64,000 bases of DNA from Parabacteroides sp. PFB2-10 (GTDB lineage: Bacteria; Bacteroidota; Bacteroidia; Bacteroidales; Tannerellaceae): the NCBI RefSeq assembly GCF_029893085.1, contig NZ_JARXWI010000005.1:124001-188000 (forward strand). Reading direction: 5' to 3'. A model generated the notes under the pieces. That model was given only the letters and a program-made list of their open reading frames with translations, did not search any database and had not been told where the DNA came from. Position 1 is the stretch's first letter. The number at the start of each line of letters is the position of its first letter. Made by a program: the position numbers and the translations under genes. Below, piece after piece: positions 9,093-17,798 of the stretch.

Positions 9093-9415
9093 ATTAATCA
9101 ACTTTTAAATTAAACAATCGTTCTTTTCTCTTACATCTCTAAGCAAAACACCTAACAACGCACAAAATTAACGCTTTTTGATTTTATAACAAGGCTAAGC
9201 TTGCATTTGTTTCAAATAGTTCGGGGATTTATTCCCCAGATTGCGTAAAAAGAGAACGTTTTTGGGTTATTTTAACACATCAACGTTACACCTTGCTTTA
9301 TCAGGTCTTTCAATAATAACCGAATTCATTGCTTAAAAGTTTACGCCTCGTTAAAACAAAGGCAATGAATAGATCTTTTTTTTGTCGATTTATGATCTTA
9401 TTTTGTTGTCTGACT
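9093..9415. other. Intergenic region upstream of ompA-type gene
   Basis: Holds a minus-strand -7 box TAATTTTG (9163-9170) for the OmpA gene and an inverted repeat with arms ATTCATTGC (9324-9332) and GCAATGAAT (9362-9370) followed on the plus strand by eight Ts (9375-9382). The T-run is on the wrong side to terminate rfbA, so it would terminate a rightward transcript if one exists. Nothing else is recognised. Confidence 0.5.
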
Positions 9416-10291
9416 TCATTTTAACAACTGTAATAAATATTGCCCATATTGGTTTTTCTGGAGCATACGCCCCATCTTCTTCAAACGCGCCTCATCAATC
9501 CAACCCTGGTTATAGGCGATCTCTTCCAGGCAGGCGATCTTCAGCCCCTGGCGCTTCTCTACCACCTCTACAAAGGTAGCCGCTTCCGATAGCGAGTCAT
9601 GGGTTCCGGTGTCTAACCAGGTGAATCCACGCCCTAAAAGCTGTACACCCAGTTTCCGCTCTGCCAGATAGAGTTGGTTCACGGTTGTAATCTCCAGCTC
9701 ACCCCGTTCGGAAGGTTCGATCTGCTTTGCGACCTCCACCACAGAGTTCGGATAAAAGTAAAGACCTACCACAGCATAATTCGATTTTGGCTCTTTCGGC
9801 TTTTCTTCCAGGCTCAACACATTTCCCGCCTCATCAAACTCCGCTACGCCATAACGCTCCGGGTCATTCACATAATAGCCGAACACGGTCGCTTTGTCAT
9901 TTTCTTCCGCATCGCGAACAGCATCCCGCAACATCCCCGTAAAACGTTGCCCATAAAAGATATTATCACCCAACACCAAGCAGACACTGTCGGTTCCTAT
10001 AAAATCAGCCCCGATAATAAACGCCTGCGCCAATCCGTCCGGAGAGGGCTGCTCGGCATACTGAAAACGAACGCCAAAATCGGAGCCATCCCCCAGAAGA
10101 CGTTGAAATCCGGGCAAATCCTGCGGTGTAGAGATAATAAGAATATCCTGTATACCCGCCAGCATCAATACCGACAAAGGATAATAGATCATGGGCTTAT
10201 CATAGATAGGCAACAGCTGTTTCGACACACCTTTAGTAATCGGATATAAACGTGTGCCCGACCCACCTGCTAAAACAATACCTTTCATCAT
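9416..10291 (-). CDS. rfbA: Glucose-1-phosphate thymidylyltransferase
   Basis: 291 residues, full length (one residue shorter if started at the second Met). The N-terminal nucleotidyltransferase signature GGSGTRLYP, the metal-binding LGDNIFYG and the [18 protein letters not shown] substrate loop are all present. It joins dTTP and glucose-1-phosphate into dTDP-glucose, the first step toward dTDP-rhamnose and related sugars. The usual partners rfbB, rfbC and rfbD are not beside it. A TACATTTG -7 box (10322-10329, minus strand) lies about 30 bp upstream, and repeat copy A lies just beyond. Confidence 0.96.
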   Translation of the reverse strand: MMKGIVLAGGSGTRLYPITKGVSKQLLPIYDKPMIYYPLSVLMLAGIQDILIISTPQDLPGFQRLLGDGSDFGVRFQYAEQPSPDGLAQAFIIGADFIGTDSVCLVLGDNIFYGQRFTGMLRDAVRDAEENDKATVFGYYVNDPERYGVAEFDEAGNVLSLEEKPKEPKSNYAVVGLYFYPNSVVEVAKQIEPSERGELEITTVNQLYLAERKLGVQLLGRGFTWLDTGTHDSLSEAATFVEVVEKRQGLKIACLEEIAYNQGWIDEARLKKMGRMLQKNQYGQYLLQLLK

Positions 10292-10669
10292 AATGTGTAT
10301 TTAGGTTTCTTCTATATTATGCAAATGTAATTAAAACTTTCAGATTTATTCAAGCAAGAGAAGGCATTCGCCAAATAACCGCCAAAAAGGCAGTCGATTT
10401 AACAATCAAAAAGTAGAAAAACAGCAAAATCAATGTGTAAACAGATGATGGGGGTTTTCTAAGTATATAGGGTAGATTTACTTACACTTCGGTTTGTTAA
10501 AAAATGTTTCTCCCGGGGGTTTGCAAAAATACTCCTGCCTTTTCGGCGAAATACTCCTGCCGAAATATCAAAATGCTATTTCGGTTTTTCGCCGGATACA
10601 GGAAGTTTTTTTGTTTTCAAAAGAGATTTCGCGCCAAAATGGCAGGGCGAGAAGAGATGGATATTGTTA
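10292..10669. other. Intergenic region holding repeat copy A
   Basis: Apart from the rfbA -7 box at 10322-10329 this 378-bp gap is almost entirely repeat copy A (10380-10645). No gene is supported; the small ORF on the plus strand here is repeat sequence. Confidence 0.8.
10380..10645 (-). repeat. Dispersed intergenic repeat, type I, copy A
   Basis: A 266-bp element in reverse orientation relative to copies B, C, D, F, G and H. It ends in CGCCAAAAAGGCAG (10380-10393) and GCGCCAAAATGGCAG (10631-10645). Inside are the CCCGGG core (10512-10517), the poly-T/GTTTC block beside it, and two ACTCCTGCC boxes spaced 22 bp. Its reverse complement aligns with copy B over nearly its entire length with long identical stretches. 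Confidence 0.9.
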
Positions 10670-11374
10670 CTATTCGAAAGAGAGATAAGGCAGCATGCGC
10701 TTGCGATCATTTTCGGTAAACTCCTCCAATAGCTGCAGGTTGTTCCACCCGGTTAGCCGCCCTTTCTGACGAACCAACTGTTTGATCACTCGCGCCTGCG
10801 GATAATCGATATAGGGGTGGCGCAACAGAGAATCCAAGGGAAGCAGATTGACAGGCAGCATCCGGACTCTCTCCGGATTCACACAAAACCAGTCTTTCAA
10901 CGCCTCGTACCGATCGGCATCAATTCCATAGACCTCGCCCAGTTGCTCCACGCAATAAAAACCGCCCAACAGGTTGCGGTAACGGACAATGCGATTGGCA
11001 AATACACTCCCGATTCCCGGCACCCGCTTCAGGATGGTCGTATCAGCCGTATTCAGTTCAACCACCGTGCCTACAGGGTATTTATTGGTTCGATAGCTGT
11101 TTTCCGGTATTTTTTTCTCCGTAGAGGAACGTGAGAAGGTGCTTTCAAGAGGTTTCGCCGGGAGGTTCTTTGCGGGCGGGAGAGTGGTTACGTGCGGAGG
11201 GAGCTGAGGAGCGTTGGGCGAATAGATGGTAACCGGATAGAGTGCGGTTTCTTTTCCACCCCTATCATATCCGCGAATCAATTGGATCAATAGGGAAAGC
11301 GAGATGATGAGTAACAATAGGCCGATAGCCAGCCGTTCCCCCTTTGAGAAATAGAAAAAGTCTTTCCAGCTCAT
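10670..11374 (-). CDS. Membrane-anchored helix-hairpin-helix protein
   Basis: 234 residues. One membrane helix near the N-terminus (about 16-33) is followed by a low-complexity Pro-rich linker and then ComEA-like helix-hairpin-helix repeats (ELNTADTTILKRVPGIGSVFANRIVRYR at about 108-135, and a second, weaker unit near the end). Such HhH motifs bind DNA non-specifically; a role in DNA uptake or envelope-associated DNA handling is an inference. It lies 89 bp downstream of dgt on the same strand and has its own TATATTTG -7 box (11396-11403). Confidence 0.8.
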   Translation of the reverse strand: MSWKDFFYFSKGERLAIGLLLLIISLSLLIQLIRGYDRGGKETALYPVTIYSPNAPQLPPHVTTLPPAKNLPAKPLESTFSRSSTEKKIPENSYRTNKYPVGTVVELNTADTTILKRVPGIGSVFANRIVRYRNLLGGFYCVEQLGEVYGIDADRYEALKDWFCVNPERVRMLPVNLLPLDSLLRHPYIDYPQARVIKQLVRQKGRLTGWNNLQLLEEFTENDRKRMLPYLSFE

Positions 11375-11395
11375 AGTCGTAGGCGTTGGTTTTCA

Positions 11396-11403
11396 CAAAT
11401 ATA
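11396..11403 (-). promoter_or_regulatory. -7 box upstream of the HhH gene
   Basis: TATATTTG on the minus strand, 22 bp before the ATG at 11374; fits TAnnTTTG. No clear TTTG -33 element was seen. Confidence 0.5.
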
Positions 11404-11463
11404 CAATTATTTATAGATAATTGTAGGAAGGAAGGGAGCAAAAACTGTATAGGATTTTCCGGA

Positions 11464-12792
11464 TCAGACAGCCGGCAGGCTCATGCCGGTGATTTTCCGG
11501 TAGAGATCGAGTGCGTAGACATCGGTCATGCCCGAAATATAATCGAGCACGCATTGTATTTTCCCGTAGGTCGTAGGCACATGCGTATCGTATTGGCTGG
11601 GGATTCGCTGCAATAACAATTGGCTATAAGGCTGATCCTTGTTTATCAATGCGTTTGTAAAGATGCTAATCAACCGGCTAAAAATGTGATGTCCGGCCAG
11701 TTCCACATCGACCACCTCTTTAGCATTGTAGATCTTCTGGCAAGCCACCTTAGAACAGGCAGCATACGCCTTTTTGGCCGGATCGTTGATTCGCTCGATT
11801 AATGAGCCTTTATAACGGCCGGAAAGGATATCTTCTTCGTGTTCAATAAAGACCTGCGAGCAGGCATCAACCAATAACCCGATAATGCTCGAGCGGAGAT
11901 AAGCCAGTTGTTCGTTCTTATCGTCCACCATCCGCATCACCTCCTGGCGACGCTCCCTACGGTCCTCTTCAAAGAAACCCAATAATAACTCGATTGCCTC
12001 TTCATACGAAAGGATATGCAACTTGCAGGCATCCTCTATATCCATAATCTGATAGCAGATATCATCGGCGGCTTCCACTAAGTAAACCAACGGATAACGA
12101 ACATATTTCCCCTCCTCTTCCGGATCGGGGCAAAGTCCTAACTCCTCAACAATCTTATAGAATGTCTCCTCTTCTGTCTGGAAGAAGCCAAACTTTTTCT
12201 TCTTCTGTGCCAGTTCAGAGGAATAAGGATATTTGATAATCGACGCCAGGGTGCTGTATGTCAAAGCGAAACCACCTTCTCGTCGCCCGGTAAACTGATG
12301 AGTCAACAGACGGAGGGCATTCGCATTTCCTTCGAAATAGACAAAATCTTCCCAACGGCCTCCCTCCTCTTTCACCTGGGATTCCCATTGCTTTCCCTCG
12401 CCCCCTTCGGTGAAAAAGGCGGATATGGCTCGCTCTCCCGAGTGTCCGAAAGGGGGATTGCCCATGTCGTGCGCCAGGCAGGCGGCAGAAACAATGGAAC
12501 CGATCTCCGAAAAATTGGCATCCATACCTGGATACTTTTCCATCAATGCCCGGGCTACGTTATTGCCCAACGAACGTCCCACGCAGGACACCTCCAGGCT
12601 ATGCGTCAAACGGTTGTGTACAAAGATGCTTCCCGGAAGCGGGAAGACCTGTGTCTTATTCTGCAACCGGCGAAAGGCGGATGAAAAGATCAAGCGGTCA
12701 TAATCGCGTTGGAAATCCGTCCGATCATGCTTCCGGTTATTGTAGTCTTCCATTCCGAACCGTTTGTCGGAAAGTAATTGGATCCAGTTCAT
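11464..12792 (-). CDS. dgt: Deoxyguanosinetriphosphate triphosphohydrolase-like protein
   Basis: 442 residues. HD-domain ligands are visible: an N-terminal RLTHSLEVS (His), LAHDMGNPPFGHSGE (the HD pair) and later acidic EAADDICYQIMDIED. The enzyme splits dNTPs, classically dGTP, to deoxynucleoside and triphosphate, limiting dNTP pools and phage or foreign DNA replication. Its start is 7 bp after the tsaC stop, so the two are one transcript. The length fits the type 1 or type 2 Dgt family; substrate preference cannot be read from sequence. Confidence 0.93.
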   Translation of the reverse strand: MNWIQLLSDKRFGMEDYNNRKHDRTDFQRDYDRLIFSSAFRRLQNKTQVFPLPGSIFVHNRLTHSLEVSCVGRSLGNNVARALMEKYPGMDANFSEIGSIVSAACLAHDMGNPPFGHSGERAISAFFTEGGEGKQWESQVKEEGGRWEDFVYFEGNANALRLLTHQFTGRREGGFALTYSTLASIIKYPYSSELAQKKKKFGFFQTEEETFYKIVEELGLCPDPEEEGKYVRYPLVYLVEAADDICYQIMDIEDACKLHILSYEEAIELLLGFFEEDRRERRQEVMRMVDDKNEQLAYLRSSIIGLLVDACSQVFIEHEEDILSGRYKGSLIERINDPAKKAYAACSKVACQKIYNAKEVVDVELAGHHIFSRLISIFTNALINKDQPYSQLLLQRIPSQYDTHVPTTYGKIQCVLDYISGMTDVYALDLYRKITGMSLPAV

Positions 12793-12799
12793 ATATGTT

Positions 12800-13408
12800 T
12801 TACCAGATTAGTTCGCCTTTTCCCTCGCGGACAATCTCGAAATCATCCGTTGTACAATCCACGACGGTGGAGGGTTCCATCGTGCCATAGCCGCCATCGA
12901 TCACTAGATCCACCAAATGGGCATATTTTTCATCAATCAGTTCCGGATCGGTCGAATACTCTATCACATCGTCTTCGTCATGCACCGACATGGTCAGGAT
13001 CGGATTGCCTAACTCACGTACCAGTTCGCGCACAATCGCGTTGTCCGGCACACGGATTCCCACCTCTTTCCGGTGTTTGTATATCTTAGGCAGTTCGCCG
13101 CTTGTCGGCAATATAAAGGTGAAAGGTCCCGGCAAATTCTTTTTCATCAGTTTGAATGCCGCGTTACTGACTTTGGCATATTCGCTGATATTCGACAGGT
13201 CGTAACAAATAATAGAGAGGTTTGCTTTCTGCGGATTCACCCCTTTCATCTGGCATATTTTCTCCACCGCCCGTACATTCAGGGCGTTACATCCGATAGC
13301 GTAGACCGTATCTGTCGGATAAATAACCAAGCCGCCGTCCCGTAACACCGAAACAACCCGGCTTATCTCCCGTGGATTGGGATTATCGGGGTAAATCCTA
13401 AGCAACAT
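12800..13408 (-). CDS. tsaC: L-threonylcarbamoyladenylate synthase, YrdC/YciO type
   Basis: 202 residues, a single YrdC/Sua5 domain without the extra C-terminal Sua5 domain. The signature YPTDTVYAIGCNALN (about 32-46), the positively charged strand near KGVNPQKANLS and the final acidic VDGG region are present. It makes threonylcarbamoyl-AMP for tRNA t6A37. It is upstream of dgt by 7 bp. Because the KxR motif of true TsaC appears altered (KGVNPQK), it could be a YciO-like paralogue; family membership is sure, exact role less so. Confidence 0.85.
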   Translation of the reverse strand: MLLRIYPDNPNPREISRVVSVLRDGGLVIYPTDTVYAIGCNALNVRAVEKICQMKGVNPQKANLSIICYDLSNISEYAKVSNAAFKLMKKNLPGPFTFILPTSGELPKIYKHRKEVGIRVPDNAIVRELVRELGNPILTMSVHDEDDVIEYSTDPELIDEKYAHLVDLVIDGGYGTMEPSTVVDCTTDDFEIVREGKGELIW

Positions 13409-13423
13409 AAAAACTGCGTTTTT

Positions 13424-13505
13424 AATGGATAATGGATAATTGATAATGGATAGTCAACAAGACGAACTCTTTCTCTTATCAATTATCAATTACCCATTAT
13501 CCATT
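13424..13505. repeat. Long inverted repeat between tsaC and fabI
   Basis: A 23-nt arm at 13424-13446 built from AATGGATAATGGATAATTG pairs with 13483-13505 with one mismatch, around a 36-nt loop. Such AT-rich ATGGATAAT arrays are common in Bacteroidales intergenic DNA. It follows the leftward fabI gene (stop at 13511) and could help end its transcription. Confidence 0.8.
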
Positions 13506-13510
13506 TATTA

Positions 13511-14368
13511 TCATCCATATATTATCTTTCCATTCTCATCCGTGTACTCATCCAGCCCTTTGCTGTACTGGTTCATCGCGCGGAGGCTCATACCCATGCT
13601 CGAGAAGCCACCATCGTGGAAAAGGTTCTGCATGGTTACCTTGCGTGTCAGATCCGAGAAGAGGGTCACACAATAGTCGGCACATTCTTCGGCAGTCGCA
13701 TTGCCCAGCGGGCTCATCTTATCGGAAAAGTCCATCAGGCTCTCCATACCTTTCACACCGCTTCCGGCTGTTGTCGCGGTTGGCGACTGAGAGATCGTAT
13801 TGATACGCACATTCTTCTCCCGTCCATAGATGTAACCGAAGCTACGCGTGATCGACTCCAACAGACTCTTGGCATCCGCCATATCGTTATACCCGAAGAA
13901 GGTGCGTTGAGCCGCCACATAACTCAGGGCTACCACCGAGCCATACTCGGCAATCGCATCCTGCTTCTTGGCCACCTGCAGCATCTTATGGAAGGAGATG
14001 GCCGACACATCCAATGTCTTCTCCAGCATATTATAATCCAGGTCGTCGTATGTACGTTTCTTCCTTACATTCGGACTCATACCGATGGAGTGAAGCACAA
14101 AGTCGATCTTTCCACCCAATATCTCCACCGATTTGGAGAATACCATCTCCAGATCTTCCACACTGGTGGCATCCGCCGGTATCACCTCCGCATTCAGTTT
14201 TTTGGACAGTTCGTCCAACTCGCCCATGCGCAAGGCCATCGGCGTATTACTTAAAGTAATGGTTGCTCCTTCTTCGACCGCTTTTTCAGCGACTTTCCAG
14301 GCAATCGACATCTCATTCAGCGCACCGAAAATGATGCCCCGTTTGCCTTTCAATAAATTATGACTCAT
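13511..14368 (-). CDS. fabI: Enoyl-[acyl-carrier-protein] reductase (NADH)
   Basis: 285 residues, SDR fold. The FabI-type coenzyme loop is at the N-terminus (GIIFGALNEMSIAWKVA), and the catalytic Y-x6-K motif is visible in FGYNDMADAKSLLE. It performs the last reduction of each fatty-acid elongation cycle. A TACTTTTG -7 box (14394-14401, minus strand) lies about 25 bp upstream of the ATG. The inverted repeat at 13424-13505 follows the stop. Single gene. Confidence 0.95.
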   Translation of the reverse strand: MSHNLLKGKRGIIFGALNEMSIAWKVAEKAVEEGATITLSNTPMALRMGELDELSKKLNAEVIPADATSVEDLEMVFSKSVEILGGKIDFVLHSIGMSPNVRKKRTYDDLDYNMLEKTLDVSAISFHKMLQVAKKQDAIAEYGSVVALSYVAAQRTFFGYNDMADAKSLLESITRSFGYIYGREKNVRINTISQSPTATTAGSGVKGMESLMDFSDKMSPLGNATAEECADYCVTLFSDLTRKVTMQNLFHDGGFSSMGMSLRAMNQYSKGLDEYTDENGKIIYG

Positions 14369-14393
14369 ACCTATTTATTATTAATAACCGGGG

Positions 14394-14401
14394 CAAAAGT
14401 A
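14394..14401 (-). promoter_or_regulatory. -7 box of fabI
   Basis: TACTTTTG on the minus strand, 25 bp before the fabI ATG, matching TAnnTTTG. Confidence 0.55.
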
Positions 14402-14450
14402 CACAATCTACGGGAGATACGCAATTCAACGGCGGAATCACAGCTCCCTC

Positions 14451-16535
14451 CTACTCCTTCAGCCACTTATCCAGCCAGTTGAAGAAGACACGCTGGAACA
14501 AGACTCCGTTCTGCGGTTGCAATATCCAGTGGTTCTCATCCGGGAACACCAGCATCTCGGCCGGTACGCCTCTCAACTTAGCAGCATTAAACGCAGCCAG
14601 TCCTTGTGAAATAGGTACCCGGAAGTCCATTTCCCCATGCGTCACCAAGATGGGTGTATCCCATTTGTCAACAAAACGGTGAGGCGAATTGGCAAACGTG
14701 CGTTGTGCCACCGGGTTATTCTTATCCCAATACGGGCCACCCATATCCCAATTAGCAAACCACATCTCTTCTGTTTCCAGGTATTGATGCTCCATATTGA
14801 ACATACCGGCATGGGCGATAAAGGCTTTAAAACGCTTGTTGTGGTTGCCTGCCAGCCAGTAAACGGAGAATCCGCCGTAGCTTGCTCCGACAGCTCCCAG
14901 ATGGTTTTCATCCACATACGGCTCCTTAGCCACCGCGTCGATCGCTGCCAGGTAGTCTTTCATGTTCTGACCGCCATAGTCGCCACTGATCTGTTCCAGC
15001 CACTCCTGTCCGAAACCGGGCAGTCCCCGTCGGTTAGGTGCCACAATAATATAGTCGTTGGCCGCCATAATCTGGAAGTTCCAGCGGAAGCTCCAATACT
15101 GGCTCACCATATTTTGCGGACCTCCCTGGCAGTAGAGAAGCGCCGGATATTTCTTATTCGGATCGAAATGCGGGGGATAAATCACCCAGACAAGCATCTC
15201 TTTGTTGTCGGTCGTCTTCACCCAGCGGGGTTCGCTCTTGCCCATAGTCAGTTGATCGAGCAACGATTTATTCTCAAAGCTGATCTCCGTAGCGGCACCG
15301 CTCATCGGATCGATCCGGTAAAGCTCGGTCGGCTGCTCTTGCGACTGGCGCTGTGCCACGATCTGCCCGCCATCCGAATGGATCGAGAGGTAATTGTATT
15401 GTCCGGTTGTCACCTGTCCGATCTGCTTATCCAGCGTAATACCCCAGATATGCACCAATCCCTCTTTCGCACCGAGGAAAGCAAGCATATTACCATCGGG
15501 ATGCCAGATGGGCGAATCGGCATTGTAGTCGAAATCTTCAGTCAGATAGGTCTTTTTGCCGGTAGCCATATCCATCACAAAAAGGCGGTGCTTATCCGAT
15601 TCATAGCCATCGCGTTCCTGGCTGACCCAGGCCAGCTTGCTGCCGTCGGGCGAGAACACCGGATTGGTATCATAGCCCATCATACCTTCCGTCAGGTTAC
15701 GGGTTTCTTTCTTCGCCAGGTCATACAGATAAATATCGGAGTTGGTCGACAAGGATTTAGGCACCCCTGTTTTCTTCCGTGCCGCATAGGCCAATTGGGT
15801 TCCGTCAGGCGTCCAGGAGAGTTCCTCCACACCACCAAACGGTTTCATCGGCACATCATAGGGTTCACCTTCCACGATATCGGTCACCGTGCCCAATGTT
15901 CCGTTCCAGTCGATCGGCGCCCAATAGGTATGCGGAACAGTCTCTACCCATTCGTCCCAATGCTTATACATCAGGTCGTCTACCATGCGCCCGGTTGCCT
16001 TCGGCAGGTCGGGAAAGGTTTTATGCGTATCGATGCCATACGGGATCTGACTGATAAAGGCCACCTTCGTTTCATCCGGTGAAAGCAGGAAGCCGTCGAT
16101 GCCACCTTCGTATTGGCTGATCTGCCGGCGGTTATTGCCATCGGCATCCATCACCCAGATCTGTCCGCCTGTAAGGAAAGCGATCTGCTTGCCTCCGTTT
16201 ATCCATACTTCGTTATTTTCGCTTTGAGGCGTATGCGTAATCTGCTGTTTGTTTTTGCCGTCGATGTCGACAACAAAGAGTTCACGATTCCCCTTGTTCT
16301 GTTCGATACTTTGAAAGCTCACGCCATAGAGCACCTTCGTGCCATCGGGAGAAACCTGGCCGCTGCTAACGCGCGCCATGGAGTATAATACTTCGGGAGT
16401 GAGCCGTCCGTTCGGGATAGTCATTTCCGTGCGTCCGATCAGGGGCGCCTCGGGCGTTTTTTGTGTAGATTCCTGTGTACATGCCCCCAAAAACACTGTT
16501 GCTGACATGGCCATTGTTACGATAGATTTATTCAT
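14451..16535 (-). CDS. S9-family serine peptidase, lipoprotein
   Basis: 694 residues. The signal peptide ends in a lipobox LGAC (Cys19). A beta-propeller of WD40-like/TolB-type PD40 repeats (about 45-420) precedes the alpha/beta-hydrolase domain with the catalytic triad S552 in GASYGG, D637 in GEMDFRV and H669 in DENHW. This fits the acylaminoacyl-peptidase/DPP-like branch of prolyl oligopeptidases acting on peptides in the periplasm or at the surface. It is divergent from the SPOR lipoprotein gene, sharing an 85-bp promoter region. Confidence 0.93.
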   Translation of the reverse strand: MNKSIVTMAMSATVFLGACTQESTQKTPEAPLIGRTEMTIPNGRLTPEVLYSMARVSSGQVSPDGTKVLYGVSFQSIEQNKGNRELFVVDIDGKNKQQITHTPQSENNEVWINGGKQIAFLTGGQIWVMDADGNNRRQISQYEGGIDGFLLSPDETKVAFISQIPYGIDTHKTFPDLPKATGRMVDDLMYKHWDEWVETVPHTYWAPIDWNGTLGTVTDIVEGEPYDVPMKPFGGVEELSWTPDGTQLAYAARKKTGVPKSLSTNSDIYLYDLAKKETRNLTEGMMGYDTNPVFSPDGSKLAWVSQERDGYESDKHRLFVMDMATGKKTYLTEDFDYNADSPIWHPDGNMLAFLGAKEGLVHIWGITLDKQIGQVTTGQYNYLSIHSDGGQIVAQRQSQEQPTELYRIDPMSGAATEISFENKSLLDQLTMGKSEPRWVKTTDNKEMLVWVIYPPHFDPNKKYPALLYCQGGPQNMVSQYWSFRWNFQIMAANDYIIVAPNRRGLPGFGQEWLEQISGDYGGQNMKDYLAAIDAVAKEPYVDENHLGAVGASYGGFSVYWLAGNHNKRFKAFIAHAGMFNMEHQYLETEEMWFANWDMGGPYWDKNNPVAQRTFANSPHRFVDKWDTPILVTHGEMDFRVPISQGLAAFNAAKLRGVPAEMLVFPDENHWILQPQNGVLFQRVFFNWLDKWLKE

Positions 16536-16586
16536 TTGCGTTATGATATATTAAGTTATGCATGCGAAAATAGCTAAATTAATTCA

Positions 16587-16594
16587 TATCTTTG
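16587..16594 (+). promoter_or_regulatory. -7 box of the SPOR lipoprotein gene
   Basis: TATCTTTG 26 bp before the ATG at 16621; perfect TAnnTTTG match. Confidence 0.6.
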
Positions 16595-16620
16595 CGGCAA
16601 GTAATTAAATATCTGACAAT

Positions 16621-17106
16621 ATGAAAAAGATTTGGTTATTTGGAGCCGCGATTTGTATGATTGTATCCCTGGGTTCATGTAAACCCAAACAAAGTGCCTA
16701 TAAGGCTGCATACGAGCAAGCCAAAGAGAGAGAAATGGACGCGCCGACCGAGGTGGTTGTAGTGGATGATCAGGTAGTTGATGTTGCCCCTGTTTCAAAA
16801 CCGAAAGTAGCGGAAGCAACCCGTACCGAAAAGATCAAGCCCGTGCAGGGAGAAGACCCGAACCGTTTGAAACGTTTCAGTGTGGTGATTGGCAGTTTCC
16901 GTAATAAAACAAATGCCTATTCCCTGAAAGAACGGATGGAAAACGATGGTTATCATGTGGTGTTGGGTGAAAACGACGAAGGTATGCTGCGCGTGATCGT
17001 CTCCAGTTTCGACGACAAGACACAAGCCGCCGCCAGCCGCGATGCCTTCAAACGCAAATACGCCCCCAACTTCCAGGATTCCTGGTTATTGGAAAGAGCC
17101 TATTGA
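16621..17106 (+). CDS. SPOR-domain lipoprotein
   Basis: 161 residues. Lipobox LGSC (Cys20), a ~60-residue charged/Val-rich linker, then a C-terminal SPOR domain (about 88-160: FSVVIGSFRNKTNAYSLKERM ... MLRVIVSSF). SPOR domains bind septal, denuded peptidoglycan, so an envelope or division-associated role is likely. Single gene with a good -7 box and a terminator right after it. Confidence 0.9.
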   Translation: MKKIWLFGAAICMIVSLGSCKPKQSAYKAAYEQAKEREMDAPTEVVVVDDQVVDVAPVSKPKVAEATRTEKIKPVQGEDPNRLKRFSVVIGSFRNKTNAYSLKERMENDGYHVVLGENDEGMLRVIVSSFDDKTQAAASRDAFKRKYAPNFQDSWLLERAY

Positions 17107-17132
17107 TAAAATACCAAAAGAGATATAAAAAC

Positions 17133-17162
17133 AAAAAAGGAAGGGGAAACTCTTCCTTTTTT
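17133..17162 (+). terminator. Terminator after the SPOR gene
   Basis: AAAAAAGGAAG pairs with CTTCCTTTTTT around an 8-base loop, ending in a T-run. Confidence 0.85.
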
Positions 17163-17243
17163 GTTTTCTGGAGCTATCCCCATTTAGAAGATAATAGGGT
17201 TGTTTTTAAAACCCTAAAAGTTGTCAAATAAAGAAACTTTTAC

Positions 17244-17251
17244 TATCTTTG
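17244..17251 (+). promoter_or_regulatory. -7 box of the toxin-antitoxin locus
   Basis: TATCTTTG ends four bases before the ATG at 17256; a GTTG -33-like element lies 20 bases upstream (17220-17223). Transcription would start at or next to the start codon. Confidence 0.6.
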
Positions 17252-17255
17252 CTGC

Positions 17256-17402
17256 ATGGACAACGAGAGGCAGATTTTATACTATAAACACTATTTTATA
17301 GATTTCTTTATGTCATTAGATGATGCTGCAAAGAAAAAAATCGCCTATGTTCTTGATATGCTTAAAACCCAGCAAAGGGTGAATACGAACTTTGTAAAAT
17401 GA
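17256..17402 (+). pseudogene. Truncated HigB/RelE-type toxin remnant
   Basis: 48 codons starting MDNERQILYYKHYFIDFF and ending RVNTNFVK-stop. This matches only the N-terminal half of the ~110-residue Gp49/HigB-like toxins common in Bacteroidetes, whose next segment (around H-I-x-x-G-L-Y-E-x-R) forms the active-site sheet and is missing. The stop TGA overlaps the antitoxin ATG (17399-17402, ATGA), so an internal deletion removed the toxin core while keeping coupled translation. It should be inactive as an mRNA nuclease (inference). The promoter box immediately precedes it. Too short for many gene finders. Confidence 0.75.
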
Positions 17403-17710
17403 ATATTATGCAAGTAAACCCTAATGTTGGAAATATGGATGCCGTATTGGATAGTCTGTACGGCAAGGTGGGCACTCCCGAACGAGAAGAATTTCGGAGG
17501 GAAGCGTATGCTTATTGCATGGGACAAATCATATGCGAAGCAAGGAAGAAAGAGAAAATGACTCAAACCGAACTGGCAGATCGGATCGGCAGCAATAAAT
17601 CTTATATATCAAAAATAGAAAAGGGTGTAGTAGAGCCTGGTATAAGTACGTTTTGCCGGATTATCGAGGCGCTCGGTTTGAAAATAGAGATTGTAAAGCC
17701 TATTACTTAA
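17399..17710 (+). CDS. HigA-like antitoxin, XRE family
   Basis: 103 residues. The first ~50 residues (VLDSLYGKVGTPEREEF) resemble the N-terminal part of Bacteroidetes antitoxins paired with HigB-like toxins; residues 53-100 form an XRE helix-turn-helix (MTQTELADRIGSNKSYISKIEKG). It would bind the toxin and repress its own operon. Start overlaps the toxin-remnant stop by four bases. With the toxin truncated, the gene is an orphan antitoxin that could still neutralise a related toxin or act as a regulator. Confidence 0.88.
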   Translation: MNIMQVNPNVGNMDAVLDSLYGKVGTPEREEFRREAYAYCMGQIICEARKKEKMTQTELADRIGSNKSYISKIEKGVVEPGISTFCRIIEALGLKIEIVKPIT

Positions 17711-17733
17711 CAGATAAATAAGAACAATATAAC

Positions 17734-17767
17734 AGCCCGGACTTCTCAGGATGCTCCGGGCTTTTTA
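17734..17767 (+). terminator. Terminator after the antitoxin
   Basis: AGCCCGGA (17734-17741) pairs with TCCGGGCT (17755-17762), followed by TTTTT. Confidence 0.9.
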
Positions 17768-17798
17768 TTGGGAGAAACAAAGAACACCTCTCCACACC

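Noticed and set aside
9324-9382. Terminator for rfbA
   Set aside because: The T-run follows the stem on the plus strand, whereas rfbA is transcribed leftward; kept only as an unexplained inverted repeat.
10512-10517. Repeat copies considered as CRISPR repeats
   Set aside because: Copies are single, about 8 kb apart, in both orientations, with no spacers and no cas genes.
14637-16082. 481-codon open frame on the plus strand
   Set aside because: It is fully antisense to the S9 peptidase, has no recognisable domain and no promoter; long antisense frames are expected opposite GC-richer genes.
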